A DNA stretch of 64,000 nt, taken from Acridotheres tristis (Eukaryota > Chordata > Aves > Passeriformes > Sturnidae). The notes below the pieces were generated by a model that ran no database searches, was not told the origin of the DNA, and was given only the letters and a program-made list of their open reading frames with translations. The stretch spans positions 32,901,435 through 32,965,434 of the forward strand of contig CM072919.1 in assembly GCA_037013685.1 (NCBI GenBank), read 5' to 3'. The position numbers and the translations under genes were made by a program. Positions within the stretch are counted from its first letter, which is position 1, and the number at the start of each line of letters is the position of its first letter. This document shows, piece by piece, positions 50,230 through 64,000 of this stretch.

Positions 50230-53200
50230 CTTGTGGTAGCTGTTTGGTGAATTTTCAAAATATAAATCTGTCCTCTGTTGTTAAGGCACACATGGATAAG
50301 ACAAATCTGTAACAAATGGAGACTTAAGAGAGAGAAAATTCCTGTGAATCTTACTTACATGTGCTTCACTCAACAAAATAAGGAGACCATCTCTGACTTT
50401 CTGCAGAAATATACAGCTAGGAACATTTCAGTCATTATTTTGATTTGTCCATGGTTCACAAGTGTGTCTTTGTCTTTTGGGCCAACACAGAAGCGCCAAG
50501 AGCATGCCAAGAGCTCAGAAGACAAGAAGCAAACTTTGTTTCAACTACCAAGGCTTAGAATGGCGTTTTTGAAGGTTGTCAAGGGCATATGTAGGGAAAT
50601 TTTCAGCACAACAGAGAAGATAAATTTCACAGATATGCCAGTCCTTTCTCGCCATGGTATTCCCTTTCAAAGAAGAAATAGTTCACTCATTGTGAGCTAT
50701 TTTAGCCCAGGTCTGACACTGATCAGTGTTCTTAACTAAAAATGATCCTGAATTGGGTTACCTCTACTATTCAAAGTACTTTAGTAACTCAGGCTGTAGT
50801 CCCAGCCTTAGCGTTTACCTATTCAATTGGAAAAAAAGGCAACAAGAAAACAGATAGTTGGATATAAATGAAGCCTGCTCTTCTTCCCTAAGGCAGCTGC
50901 GACTCTTTACCAATATATCGGTGACCAGCATAGTCACCTCCTCTAAGACATTGCACCTTATACTCTCAAGTATATTGTGAATAAATCACATTGCTTTGGC
51001 AACCTTAATCTGACTCCATCTTCTAAAACTAAAATAAATTACCCAGATTCACATTTTCAGTCTTCCCAAAAACCCAACCCTCTCACCATGTCCTTAACCA
51101 GAGAGTTACAAACGTGGTATTTGCTAATATCAGCGCTGAATGCTGCCGGGCGAAGCAGCTGGACAGCTTGTTAGCATCCTTTCCTTGCAGCAGTTACTCT
51201 ACCTCCTCTTGAGGTCCAGAGCAATCATCTCATTCAAGTGACCCCCATGAATGCAGTTGTACCCCAGAGCACCAAGTGCAAGGCTGTATGAACAACAGGA
51301 GAGTTGAAATCAGATGTCATCAGCCCTGGCCTCAGCAGGGCTCACCATTGGACCACAAGCAGAAGGGGAATTAACCACGCTGATTAACTCCTGGCACAGG
51401 CATGCAAAGGGCTTGTATGGCCCAGGTATGTGGGAAGGGGGGAGGGAGTGGCAGTGCCAGCCACACCTAGGGGCAGAAACTGAACCAAAACACACAACCC
51501 AACCATGGCTGCTGTTTTTCCTGGGCATTGGAAGCACAATTCTGGCTTTGCCTCCAAAGGCTGTCCCCCAGCCCCACCACTGCACCATCAGGGCACTCTG
51601 CAATTCACAGCACAATTACAGAGAAGCCTGAGAAGATGTATCATCTGCTCTGTGTTGCTCATAGCAAGACACTGCTCAGGACCTATCCGTGCTTTAGTTT
51701 CTGTCACTCTCTTCCCATCAGTTCCTTCAGGGATGTGCAAGCAGCAGAGAGTTCCCAGATGAATAAGCCAGACTAGCTACAAGATCCAGCTTAGCTGAGT
51801 TGATCCAGCCTTGGGACAAGAGCTTGCAGGGTGCTGCAGGAGGCATTCATTATGTCCATTTTTCCTCATTTAACCGCACTGCAACCTGCTTGTCTTCCTG
51901 CAATTTCCACACTCCTTGTTGAAGTCAGAAAATACCCCAAAAACACCCAAAGCACTATAAAACAAAGGTTTAAAAGCCCTTCCTGTCTAAGTTTTCAGAT
52001 TGGATTTTTCTCTCCCAAATGAGGGTCTGTAGGGTTCTCTGAGGGAACAAAGAGTCAAGTCTTTAGTGCTTTAGACTCAGCACAGTGTGTAGAAAATATT
52101 TTATTAGAGAGATATTTGTGGATGTACAGGTCTCACTCTGGCAGAGACACATGCACACAAACACTACATTGGAATTCAAGTTAATTTGAATTAGGAGAGG
52201 TGCCTCTTACACAGAGAGCATTCACTTGACTGGGACCAGAACCATTAACATCTGTCCTATCTTCTGGAATTATCATTAACTGTCCTCCGGTTCTGTGTGG
52301 GTGTTTGGTTAAAACAGGAAAGGAAAAGCATGCATGCACTTAAAATAGTTATTACCAGAGACTAACTGAGAAAATAATTTTACATGTCATTAACTAAGCA
52401 CATAAATAGCATGTGATGATTGAAACACAGAGACGCATGCAATAATCACATCATATCACTCCACTGTTTTCACCGTTTCTGAGATTTCCAAGCCGAGGCA
52501 AGGCTATGTGATTGTTTTGGGAAGTGTAGGAACACCATCTAGCGTTGTCATTTGAAAAAAGCACGTTGTGTCCCATCCCCCACGGTAAACAGGACAAAAG
52601 ATGACTGGGAAAATTGCCGGAATTGTAGCTACGTCCTTCATCAGGATAAAGCGCAAAGTGAACAAGCTGTGTGACAACAAATGAAGCATATCAGAGCCCA
52701 TCTTTCTAAGAAATGAGGAGCAATGTTTTAACAATTTTAGTGCTCACATTTCACCAAATCAGGCAGCTGCTGGGTGTGGGCAGCTTTGCTTTCTTTAGCT
52801 TTGCATTACTATCCCGTCTGGCCACACTGAAGGGTTTGTTTTAAGGATAAGAGTTTTCTCACCACTTCTGTTATCTGAAAGAAGTGAGTTAGTTTTCATA
52901 ATTCCTGAAATTGGAGGGTTAGAATGACATCTGAATGCATATTTCACAGATAAATCTGGCATGAGCAGTGTATTTCCTATGTTCATTTTTGGACAGAGCA
53001 AACACCATTAGAGCTAGAGAGAGGGGTTTTTCCCAGCTTCAGTCCCCGTTACAGCAAATAAGTCTGGCAATATCACTGCTGTCCACTGCAGCAGCAGTGG
53101 CCTGAGAGGGTGCCCCCGGGGAGGCAGCTCTGCAGCCCCATTCCTTCATCAGCGCAGAGCATTGAGAGCCTAGGGCACTCTGCCAGGAAGAGAAGTGAGA

Positions 53201-55547
53201 CAGAGCAGAGACCCTCCTGCTCCTGAGGCACTGCTGGGTGAGACAGCTTATTCCAGCATCTCTCCATAACCTGGGAACATGCTGTGCAGTTAGGTTTCTT
53301 AGGCATCTCTCTCCCGAGCAGTTCATGCCCTCAGATTCCCCAGATATATACAATTAGCTCCTTTCCACTCATTCTTTAGCACAGAACTGTAATCTTTTGG
53401 GGTTTTTGTGTAGAACTCAGCAGAATCAAGCTTAGGAGGAAAACTGTCATCAAGCCTATTATTAACTCCATTAAAATCTCACTTACTAAGGTTTCCTTGG
53501 CCCATTATTCTCAAAATATTAAAAAAATAGTTATTTAATATTTGCTATTTGTATTCCTAAATATGAGCATTGCTTTTCTGTAATTTCATATTTCAAGCAG
53601 ACTGCAGTGAATTTCAGGTCTTATTATGACAGATTTCCATATAGATTAAAAGTTGTTAGCTTTCTTTCATTTTCGAATTCCTCATATTTTAAAAAGCTAG
53701 ATGTAATTACAGCCATGTGTGTGTTAGTTCAGGACAAATAAGGGAGGTTTTGCACATGTTAAGATGGACAACAACCATCCCTATACTGCTAAAAAACTGA
53801 ATAATAATGACTATGATCAGTAGTCTATGCACATAGGTTCCTTATCCATTCACTTGATGCCAAAATTTGATGAGATTCATTGCAAAAAAATCCCAAGTTT
53901 GAAATTAGCAGGGAGTAAAAGCACTATATTGCTAGACAGAGATGTGGTCAGTCCTACTCACATCAGACTTCTTTCATCATGATCTCACATTTGTTCTAAA
54001 CACATGAGCAGTAAGTTTTATACCTAAAATGAGTTCCTATCTCCAATGGACTGTAACAGCACCATTACATGTATTAATTTCAATATTTAAATATTTATTT
54101 ACACTCACTGTAACTGTCTCAAATACCTGTCTCAAATACAAGGTTCAACAGGTAAATGGAAATTCAGAGCTGTCAAGGACTGATTAATGGTATGCAGGGT
54201 ATGTTCTGGCAAAGTTTGTGTCTGCTTCTTTTTTTACCTAGCACATGCAGGTCTTTAGGCATTTTGAATATAGTCGCTATTGGAAAACAATCATCCACTA
54301 CCTGTTAAAATATCTTCTCTGAGTTCCACAGTCTTTTCTAGTACATTTAAGGGAAGTGTATGTTGCATTAAACATGGCACTTAAGCAGCTTGGTGAGCTG
54401 TAGGAGGCAGGGCCACCACACTGGATGCTGGGTGGGAGACCTGCGAGTCCTAAAACCCAGAGCAAACCTGGGCTGTTCTCCTGCTGGATTTAACGAGCAG
54501 CACAGGCAGAAATGCACGCTATAGCCCAATGCCGTTTGTTTGGACAATCTATGTTAATGGAACATTTTGTCGTTAAACAGGCTGATCACACAGACAGATC
54601 TCAGAGACTGCACACAGGCCTGTCTCTAATTCATTTTGCTTTAAGAAATCTTCCTAGCATTGTTGTGTCTCTCCTACTTACTTTGCTAATAAAATTAAAA
54701 TGTACAATTATAAAACTACAGATTTGCTTTCTTCTGCTCCCTGGTATTCCCTGTAGCATGAAAAAAGACCTCCAAAACTTTAAGGTTAATTTGAATGTTG
54801 TTTTAATAAAACAGTTTGTAAAATATGCTTGTGTTGCACCCACTTGTAGTGTTTCAAGAATTCTATTTATGGCCACTCACTTCCTGAGGCATTTAAGTGA
54901 GATGAAGAATCTGGAGACATGAGACAGCACATTAAACACTTTGATCCTTGTTTTTCTGCAACAGACAGGGGAATCCCCATGAATAATAAGGAAGGAAATC
55001 TAGGGGTTTCCCTGAAGATCAGCTAACCTCCTGATCATCTTTTGAAGTACTGTGCAGCAGAAACACTAATATTCGAGCTAGGAATAGTACAAATTAGTGT
55101 GATTTGGTGGATATGCTTAAGCTACATTTTTGCAGAAAATTAATAGTAACTAACACATGGCTCTTCATGTAAGATGGTTTCTCTTTCCTTGCTTTGCACC
55201 ACTTCCAAGGAACAAAACACCACAGATAGTACTGAAGTGTCTTTCAGTTTTGCATGTGACAAGCAAGTGGCTGGAGCAGAGCTGGACTAAACAGTTAAAT
55301 AAATTATTACTTCACTGGAAAAAGAAGTAGCACAGGAAGGAAAGCTATTCCCAAATCGTGGACTAATTCATCAAAACTTGTCTAAGAAAACAGCAGAGGA
55401 AGATTTTTAAAACTTCAGAACAGTGCTTTTTGGCATGCATTCCATTTAGAAATGTTCTGCTTTCAAAATTTTTAGTTTTGAAAATGTATTTGGGTTTGGT
55501 TTTTTTTTTTGTAATTTGAAAATCGGATTTTATTTAAGAAGAACGGT

Positions 55548-55580
55548 GTTAAGGTTAAGAAGGTTAAGAAGGTTAAGAAA
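55548..55580 (+). repeat. GGTTAAGAA minisatellite (3 copies)
   Basis: Three consecutive 9-bp units GGTTAAGAA are preceded by a partial copy. A 12-nt T-run lies just upstream at about 55499-55510. Confidence 0.9.
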
Positions 55581-58500
55581 TCTAGAAATAAGGAATTGGT
55601 GATAGTAGAAATATGCAAAATATTTGGGTTTAGAAAGAACCCAAATAAATCTGGGTTAGTTCTTGGCTTGCTTTCAGAAAATAATTCTTTCAGTCAGACT
55701 TACTTTAATTTCTATTCTTTGTTCAGTCAGCAGTTCTTCCCATTCAGTCAGCATAACAAAAGAGAATTAATCACCCAGCCCTAGCCCGGAGTAACTTTTC
55801 TGATTATGACAGAAATTTTTTTGTCACACCCAAACGCAGGGATCCGGTGATAACTGATTTTGCTGTGTTTCCCTGACTTCAAGTGCCATGAGTGTGCCAC
55901 AAGTTCTGAATGTACTTCAAGTTTCCACTGAAGTGCCACATAGCCTCCCCCACAGGCGTGTACATCTGCATTTCAAGTAAACATCGTCCTTTCCCTTGCT
56001 GAGCAGGTTAAATGTTGCTGCATAAGGGGAAGGAATTTTGTTGCCTCACGTTTTTGCCAGGCAGACAGTATCTTGTTAGATCAGTAAAAACTGGTATCAA
56101 TATGTTACAGACAAGCTAGCATTGAAAGCAAGAACAGATGAGAAAGTAGAGTGTAGTATGAAACAAAACACTGTTTGCTATATGGCTATTTGAGGACTTG
56201 TGTGAGTAAATACTGCCAACAGCAAAACCAATGTGATGGGTGAAAAAGAGTTCAACTGGTTTTACCCAGCTTCAACAACGCTAGCAGAGCTCAAAGGCAG
56301 AGAACACAACATTTCAGTCGTGAACAGAGGAATATTAAACAATACCTTATTTTTCTAGCGCCTCTGCCACTTAAATGAAAATGCTGCCTCAGAGCAGTTC
56401 TAGTGGAAAATAAAGAGTACCTGGCTGGCCCAAAACAACATGCACATATGTAACAGCACATGTTCCAGCGTGGCTTGAGTGCAGCTTCTAAATGAGGATC
56501 TCCCAGTAAAATAGATAGGCCCCATTTATGGGCTTAGGTGGAGTGTGAAATGCGAGGAAAAGAGCCTGCTTCTCATTGAGGTTGGTCTTGGGCAGCTCAG
56601 AGCTGCAAACTCTGGTTAAGTGACTTCTAGTTCCCACTTCAGCTACCAAAATAATTCTCAACATATCACCAACTTCCAACTGCAGTTTTCCTTCTTTGCC
56701 TGAGGGAGCTGGTCACTGAAAATGAGAATCAATAGCAAAATCAGAGGCCAAAGAGATTCAAGAATAGAGAAGGTTTAATATTTATTGAACTTTTAAGTAA
56801 GGCTTTCTTGTTAACACTGCAAAACTTAGTGCTTCAGGGCACAACAGAAAGGTTTAAGTCTTACAGTTTTTAGATTAACACAAGAGAAAACAGTCAGTGG
56901 TTATTAATCGAACACACTGCAGGTAGCTTTCCCATATTTCATTATCTCATTTGTTGTACTACTCTCCTAAAATGTCTTTAATGCACTGTTTCTTTTATGC
57001 TATTTTCCCTTAAGTGTCTGTGTGTCTGAAGTTATCTTAAGTGAAATCATCTGTATTTTACAAGTCTCTAGGTATTGTGGTCACTAACGCCTAAATTAGT
57101 GACAAGATTTTAAACCTACTAAAATGTACTCTGTTGTCTGATGCACCAATTAAAACAGCATTAATAGAAATTATACGTTACTGTGAATCCTAGAATTTCA
57201 TACATATGTTATGGGGACATATGCCCAATATTTTTAAACTGAGTGACTGGTCTCACCAGAATCATTCTTATACACTTCAAATCCTTGTAGATACCTTTCA
57301 TGTTTGTTATTCACAAGAACTGTCTTCCACGAAAATCCACTGTGATTTACCAAGCAATCCACAATAAGGCACTTCCATAGTTATTGAACTGTATAGTATT
57401 TTCTCTGTGACCCATTTGCTCTCTCACACAGTCTGATCCTGTTTTACAAGGAATTTGTTCTGTGATGTCAAAGCATGTACATCCGTATGTGCAGAAATAA
57501 GCTTGCCCTGCTGCTGTTATTGGCCTTCCTCAACGTGGAGGAATTCAGGGCTTGGAGTGTTGTTATCTTACACTATACACTGGGAATTTACAAACTAACC
57601 GCAACAGACTCTGATTCATCTTTCTATTGCTGAATTTCACATTCCTCTCACAGACACCTGAAAAGAACATTCTTAATCATAAAGCAAACTGATTTCCACT
57701 CAGACACCCAGGGTGAAATTGGAAACTTAACTCTTTACTTTCCTTCACATTAATTGTGTTGACTTGGTTTTCCTCCTCATACTTTGACTGCACTTTGCAG
57801 AACATCCTTGATTCCTTTCTCCACTTTTACAGAGCACACATGGTGCTGCCTCTGCTCATCTTTCTGGACACTGCATGTCTCATGCCATTTTTAACTGCAA
57901 GTTTTGCCCTTGCTCTGTCCAATGCACAAATGAACAAGTTGGAGACAGCCTTTTTCTCCTTCTCGCGTTGGAGACAGAGGAAGACTGGTGCTTTGGGAAA
58001 GCTGTTGGAAAGACTGGAGAAACAGTTCATTTGGAGGAAAGGAGGGATATGTTCTGCTGTGGAAACTAGTCAGACACCTAGGAAGAAGTGTGGGGAAAAA
58101 ACAGGAAAAAGGATTTTATGAACTCTTGAATTTGGTACGTCTAGTGAAAAGAAAGAAGATTTGAAGATTGTGAGGAGGACAGGTGATCCAAATCCAAGCC
58201 AGAGATATTCATGGCCTCGGCAGTAAAAGGACTTTCTCTATTTAACAAAATTGCAAGGGTCTGGGGTGGGGGGGGGCCTTAAGAGAGAATCTTATAGGAC
58301 CATTACCAAAGACAGATTGAGGATCCCTCTATAAATGAAGCTGGATGGCTGTAAGAAGGGTTTCAACAAAGGTTGAAAAAATTTTTCATAGTTGTTTTGC
58401 TTTGGCTATTGACAGGAACATCAGACACTCTGCTTGTAGCAGGCAACCACATATATAAATACACATGCTCTGTAAGAAATCTGCCCTGGCTGGGCTTCTT

Positions 58501-61500
58501 TCAAAATTAGTAGGATTTTCATGTTCCTACCTGCAGGAATCTTTGATTTTTAAAAACATCAGAAATTTTTGTTTAAGCAAAACTTATCATCTGCAAGGCA
58601 TGTTAGAAAACCACTTTATTGGTAGGAGGAATCTCACTGTGAAGGAAATCCTCTAAAAGAAATGGAACATAGTATGTTGTACATAAAAGTGAATATATTA
58701 TAACTGCCATAAAAAGTATTGTCCTTCTAAACTCCTTCTAAACACAAAGCATCTCCACATGGAGCTCTTCATCAGCTGGCAATTTGTACAGGCTTTCAAC
58801 TGCTACCAATAAAAACCCTAAATGGTGGATTACACCACTTTAGCAACAGAAGACCCATGTAATCATGCCATTCACTACAAACACCTTTTCTGTTACCTTG
58901 CTTGTAAGGAAGGAGAGAGCTTGGGGTCAAATCTCATTTGCCTAGTTTCAGCAATATACTTGATAGCTGTAACTTTTGTTCTAACGTTTTCTGCTTTGAG
59001 AAGACCTACAGAAGGTAAGTATATCCTCCATGAATATTATTTCTGAGTGGAATAAGGAGTCATGAAAATGCCAGTCAGGCAGAGGTGTGGAGAAAAGGAC
59101 CCCACCAACATATGTCAGCTGTTCAGGGCAGTCCAGATGCTGAGCAGTTCTCACGAATCTTTGAGACTGTCAACACCAAATCTAGTTTAGATGAAACACC
59201 ATGACTTACTGCAATATTTATTGGACCTGAATCAAACGTATTGCACACTCATATCAGCACACAAGCAGATTTTCTAATTCTTCTGAGGCATTCTGTTATT
59301 TAATTTCCTACAATGAAACAAATTCCATGTAGTGATGAAAGCTTCTCTCCTGACTTCCATCAATGCTGGAAAGAGAATGATGGAGAGGAAAATACTTTAT
59401 GCAAAACAGGAAGAAACTCTGCAATTTGGAATTAATTGCATAGCAATAAAATATGACAAGATCAGACACTGTTGTTTATACATATATCCAAGGCCTTTAT
59501 TTTCTAGAACTGTCATTTAGCTTGAAATTTCAAATTACTCTAAAAACTGCAATAGCCTGCAAAACACTTTATGCCAAATTCCTTCCCAGTGTATGTGATG
59601 CAGGTGATTAATGTTGGCACAAGATTTCCAAATAGTCTATGAGATTGAAAAAATGAGTCTTACATGTTTGGAAGAACAATGAACAGCTAAGCCATGGCAA
59701 ATGTTGATGTACATTTTGAGTACATCAGTCTCTGTGTGGGAAATCAGGTGTTGAGTTACATTTCCTAATGTTACTGAAGAAGACTAATAGAGCACGTGAA
59801 CTGATTATCTGTGCATGTCTTGGGAGTTTTACGGAGAGTCCCTATCAAATTTAAGAATGAATCAATATCCTGTAAATAACTGTTCTGTCATCTGTAATGG
59901 AATCCCAGTTACACAAGGTCCTGGGTTAAACAGAGTTCATTTGCATTCTCCTGGGTAATGCTTCATATAAATTTTTGCCTTTTTCCAGATCACCCATCTT
60001 TTAAGTTTTGCTTCCCTAAGTTGCTGGGTTCTGAGTTAAACACTGACCAAATGGAAATTAAAGGGTAGTCTGTCGTTTTTACCTCATCTGAGAATAATTT
60101 CACCTACTATACCTGAATTTGTTATTGCTATTATTTTACTGGCGGCAACGCTTTTCTTCATGTAATTCTATTTAACCAAAGACTTTGGATGTCACCCAGA
60201 TATTCGCATAAATTATATTTTACTTTACTTGAGACTGACCTTGTTGATGTCCTGTAGCCATAAAAGACTTGGTAGTCCTTTATAACCCTGAATCTAATCC
60301 TATTTTCTAGAAATTGTGTGCATTCTTATTGTTCTTGATAAAGTGGCTGTCAAGATAAAGGTTGTGTGGAGAATAAGTTTGTTCCAAGGCACAGAACACA
60401 AGGTAAAGCAGTTACTACTTCAGACTACAACACCCTTTACTACACTGGGTAAACTATTGATCTTATTCACATAGTAAGAGGCTCCTACTTAAATAATATG
60501 GGCATAGTGGCCATTTAAATGCTATGGGCTTGATTGCTTTTGTCTAAACACCTGTATAGCTGCACTCCATAGCACTGCAACACTGCTGTGGTAATCAGGT
60601 CCTTCACAGAGTTATTGTTGATGCTAATGAGCCTGTGTGCTGGGGTAGGAGATTGAGAGGTGGCATGCACACATTCTCCAGTGAAACAGCAACTCGACTG
60701 CTATTCATCAATGATCCTTTTAAATACAGAAAAATAATGCTAAGGACATCAGTTCAAGTTCAGCCTACAGACTCTGTAAATCATTCTTCAAATATTATAC
60801 ATGCCTTCTGTGTTTCCAGACACTTCCTAGAATTTGGATTTTCTCTAAATTGTTGTTATTATTATTAGGTCTCTTGTGGAATTAAAGATGTTTGGAAAGG
60901 TTATGAGACCTTTATTTTTCTAAGTAAACTCATAAACCACAGTTCTCCTAAATGTTGTTCAGCTGCACAAGCTTGCTGAGCTAGTCAGCAATGATTAGTT
61001 CCATGGGGTTATTTTATGCCTTTTTTCCCTTCTTCCAGGAAGAGAAGAGTTTTCTCAAAGGTACTCCTGTTGCTTCAATGGGCTTCTCAGGCAAATACAT
61101 CCCAAACATGTCAGTGAGATCATTCTCTTAACGCTCTTTTGTTAAATAGTTTTGTAAAAGGTTGGAGATCCCACATACTGGCAATTTCACTCTGGGCATA
61201 ACAGGAGATTGAGAAAGATCTAATTTTTTAATTCTTCATTCCATTTGAACATTTTGTTAATGTTTTCTGTCACAGCAATACAAGACAGTGACAGGGCCCT
61301 GATTTTAGAAGAATATAAAGACAAACAATATTGCTGAGAGCCATCTTGAGAAAGCATAACAAGAAATCCACATCTATTTGGGGAAACATATTTGGTTTAA
61401 TCTGTTGTGTGCCACTGGGGCGCTAACAGAAGTCATAACAATGGACACCTTTCCCATCTGATATTGTAAGATAAGATGCACCTTGACAGCTACTGAAGAG

Positions 61501-64000
61501 TATCACACAGTGGCACACATCTGCACATCAATTCAGGAGTTAGACCACCATTCAGGATGATTCCCTTGTTTCAAGGAGTGTAATTTTCTAAATCTTAATT
61601 TCTTCAGCTCATGAGCAGAGCTCCCTTCTATCAATCAGTAGAACTTCTGGAAAGTTACACATGTCACTGAAGCCAAACTAGATAGGACTGAGTACACTCA
61701 CAAGACCTCCACATGTGACAGTAAGGCAAGAGGAGAAATGAGGAAAAAAAAGTCATTAGTAGACATTTCCTATGAAACAACGAACTTCCTTATCATTTTA
61801 TTTCCAAACTGCTGCTTTTTCATAGTGTCTGATAATCGCAGAGAACCCCTCTCCTCTCAGGATACACAAACCACAGGATTCCGATGACTCACACCGAAAG
61901 AGCTTTCAAGCACACGGAGGACGGAAGGGCACGCTGTTTCTGCATTAAAGCTTCCTGCCAAAGCCCCAGACTAAGCATACATTAATATATTTGGACAAAG
62001 TTTTAGCAACAATGCTAAGTTCACCTCACTGTAACTCTTCTAGTGAGACAATCTTGCCCATTTAATGAACTGTCTGATTGCATCCTGTTTGACACTTCCT
62101 TTTTGACAATCACAGCTGAAGTGAAAACACTTGTGAAACTGTTGTTTGCACAGCAAGGTGCAATATCGACTTTTTGGTGTAAGGATATAATGCCTCTCTT
62201 CACTGATGGTCAGCAGAAAAGGTGATTGGGCTGAAATCTTGAGAGTTCTTTGAACAGGACCTGTAATGCATTATATCTTTATTTTACTTTTATCTCAATA
62301 AGCTCTTTACTGATCAAGTTCTCATCTAACATCAATAGTATACTGAAAATTGAAATGAAGTTCTCTCTTCTTGGAACTGTAAAAATAAATCCTTGAGCTG
62401 AGGCAGCTGAAGCAGCACCTCTCCTCCAAAGGAGAAATACTGAGCTCAATGCACTGTAGAATATAGGAGTCCTTATGGGAAAACTTCAAAGGAAAGGGGT
62501 CTGAAAGAGGAGACCAAATACACAGGTTGAAAGTGCAGTCTGGTGCTGGTGTTGTCAGTAAATCTATTTGGCCTTTCTGCAGAGCTTCTCTGGACACATG
62601 CCAAGGCATTCACCTGCTGTTTAACACCTAGCTAACACTTCAGGGGAATAATGAAGCCTGTTCAGCCACATGCTTCTCAAAGCAAAGGCTGAATACCTCT
62701 AAATATCCTGTTTAGCTGAACTTAGGTAGTTTCTCAGACCACAGCTTGAACTTTGATAGAAAAGAAAATAGAGCAGGTCAGTGTGAATGGTTTGCAAAGT
62801 AATAAATTTCAGATTGTGACAAACACCAGGGGACAGTGAAAGATCTGCATTCTCAAATTCATAAACTAGTTGATGAGAGTGAATGCCTGCCTTGAAGGAA
62901 GGGTGTGACTGAGCCGTGAAAAACTTTGAGATGCTGAGCTGATCTCAGAAGTGCAAAGCAAGACCAATGGACTTAGAGAGCACCTCAAGTTTTGTTACCT
63001 GAATTTCATCATCTGCAGTTGAAAGTGCAGAGTTTTCAGTAAATTGAAGTTAATTTATGTATTACTATAGTCCCCAGATCCTAGGTACCAGCTACTCACC
63101 AACTGCAGCTCCAAACTGAGGACAGAGGTGAATGTTAGAGCAACTAGACTGCACCCCTCATATTGATAGAATTATATAGCAGCAATAGAGCATTTGGGAT
63201 TCCAGGCACTGGGGAGTGGTGAGTTGGGCAGAAGGATGATAAATATTTGTTGGGAACCTCCATGTGACTGACAGGAGAACTATGGGGATAGAAAACAAGC
63301 CTTGCAAGGGTACAATGAGGACAAGCAGCAGGAGGTCTTACACTTTAAGAGGATTATAGCCATCTTTATCCACCCAATTCACAGCCCCATTATTCTTGAT
63401 GTGTGAAAAGCAGATAACAGTTTCTCTAGGGTGATGAGTGCATCCCACAGTTTATGCTTTTGCTGCTCCCACAGGGAACTACTGTGCTCATTCTCCTCCC
63501 TCTATCAGCTGCATTTGCAGCAATTGAGACTGCAACTGATACAGATTGTTATTATTAATCTCCCATCAATGTACATATACATGTGCATATGGAATACCGT
63601 TCATGAAAGATTTAAAGGAGTTTTCCAACTGCAATTCTCGCCTTTGCATCTTTCCATCCCATTCAAAATTATGATGGATCACTCTCCTTTATCTGTTTAG
63701 GCATATTTAGGTACAATTACTATAGAAGACCTATAGAGGGTCTTGAAGAAAATAACTTTATAAATGCATAGTATTATTACTAGAACACTGTGTGTTTTTT
63801 ATCCTGTTTGTGTTAAGGTCCCATCCAAACTATTCTCTTTATGAAAGTTTTCCTAAGAAACCAAAATCATAACCTGTTTTTCATGTAGAAGATGAAAAGC
63901 AATGTTTGCAGAGACAGCTGCAAATTATCTCTTTTTCTCTTTTCTATGTCCCATGAGGTAGTTAAAAACCTGCATCATTCTAGATGTTTGAAGGTAGTGT

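Larger units (their letters stand above)
48864..64000. other. 15-kb stretch without supported genes
   Basis: This AT-rich flank contains one CR1 fragment (49632-49770), an ACACAG microsatellite (50196-50229), a T-run and GGTTAAGAA repeat (55500-55580), a short G-run near 58265-58276 and scattered chance reading frames (longest 153 codons at 50278-50739). No exon series, RNA gene or retroviral frame was recognised. In mammals TOPORS is the next gene beyond RIGI; no piece of it was recognised here. Confidence 0.6.

Noticed and set aside
50278..50739. 153-codon open frame upstream of RIGI
   Set aside because: Composition and order resemble no family I know, no splice or promoter context was found, and the length is within chance expectation.
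52504..52734. Minus-strand frame of protein-like composition (MKDVATIPAIFPVIFC region)
   Set aside because: Two overlapping frames look equally plausible, neither matches a family I recognise, and no splice sites frame it.
53039..53353. 104-codon minus-strand frame in a GC-richer patch
   Set aside because: The patch is GC-richer than its surroundings, which lengthens random frames. No domain or splice context was found.
57756..58121. 121-codon + strand frame with hydrophobic N-terminus
   Set aside because: It has no recognisable signal peptide plus mature domain, no neighbouring exons and no known homologue.

Overview
The window is vertebrate nuclear DNA from a bird. The evidence is several decayed CR1 LINE fragments, an avian-type solo LTR, AT-rich introns, and two multi-exon genes whose protein sequences read as avian. 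Two genes account for all the coding sequence I can support. Everything rests on reading exons by eye against remembered family proteins; no alignment or search was run.

Positions 1 to about 19,660 hold the 3' part of ACO1 on the + strand. ACO1 is cytosolic aconitase / iron regulatory protein 1 (IRP1). Seventeen exons encode residues 136-889 (human numbering fits without a single length change), and the stop is at 19061-19063. About three coding exons (residues 1-135) and the promoter lie upstream, outside the window. The three Fe-S cysteines (437, 503, 506) are present.

Positions 19,064-22,265 are the tail-to-tail gap between the genes. It contains ACO1 3' UTR, one CR1 3' fragment, and probably the RIGI 3' UTR.

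Positions 22,266-43,714 hold a complete 18-exon RIGI (DDX58) gene on the - strand, encoding 927 residues: two CARDs, a DECH-box helicase and a zinc-binding C-terminal domain. All junctions are in phase and there is no internal stop. RIGI is reported missing from chicken, so this is a bird that kept it. Its introns carry CR1 copies (including a reverse-transcriptase fragment), a solo LTR, a 24-bp perfect palindrome, and a palindrome containing an interferon-response (ISRE) motif.

Positions 43,715-64,000 are upstream of RIGI. The first 200 bases are a GC-rich promoter with two perfect ISRE matches 31 bp apart, followed by a G-run able to form a quadruplex and a CR1 fragment. The remaining 19 kb has no gene I can support. 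It holds microsatellites, one strand-asymmetric A/C tract, one further CR1 fragment, and two weak exon-like intervals on the - strand near 45 kb.

Functionally the two genes are unrelated (iron sensing and cytosolic RNA sensing). ACO1 next to RIGI is the ancestral vertebrate arrangement. I found no new enzyme system, CRISPR array or novel operon. The notable items are regulatory and structural features of an avian RIGI locus.
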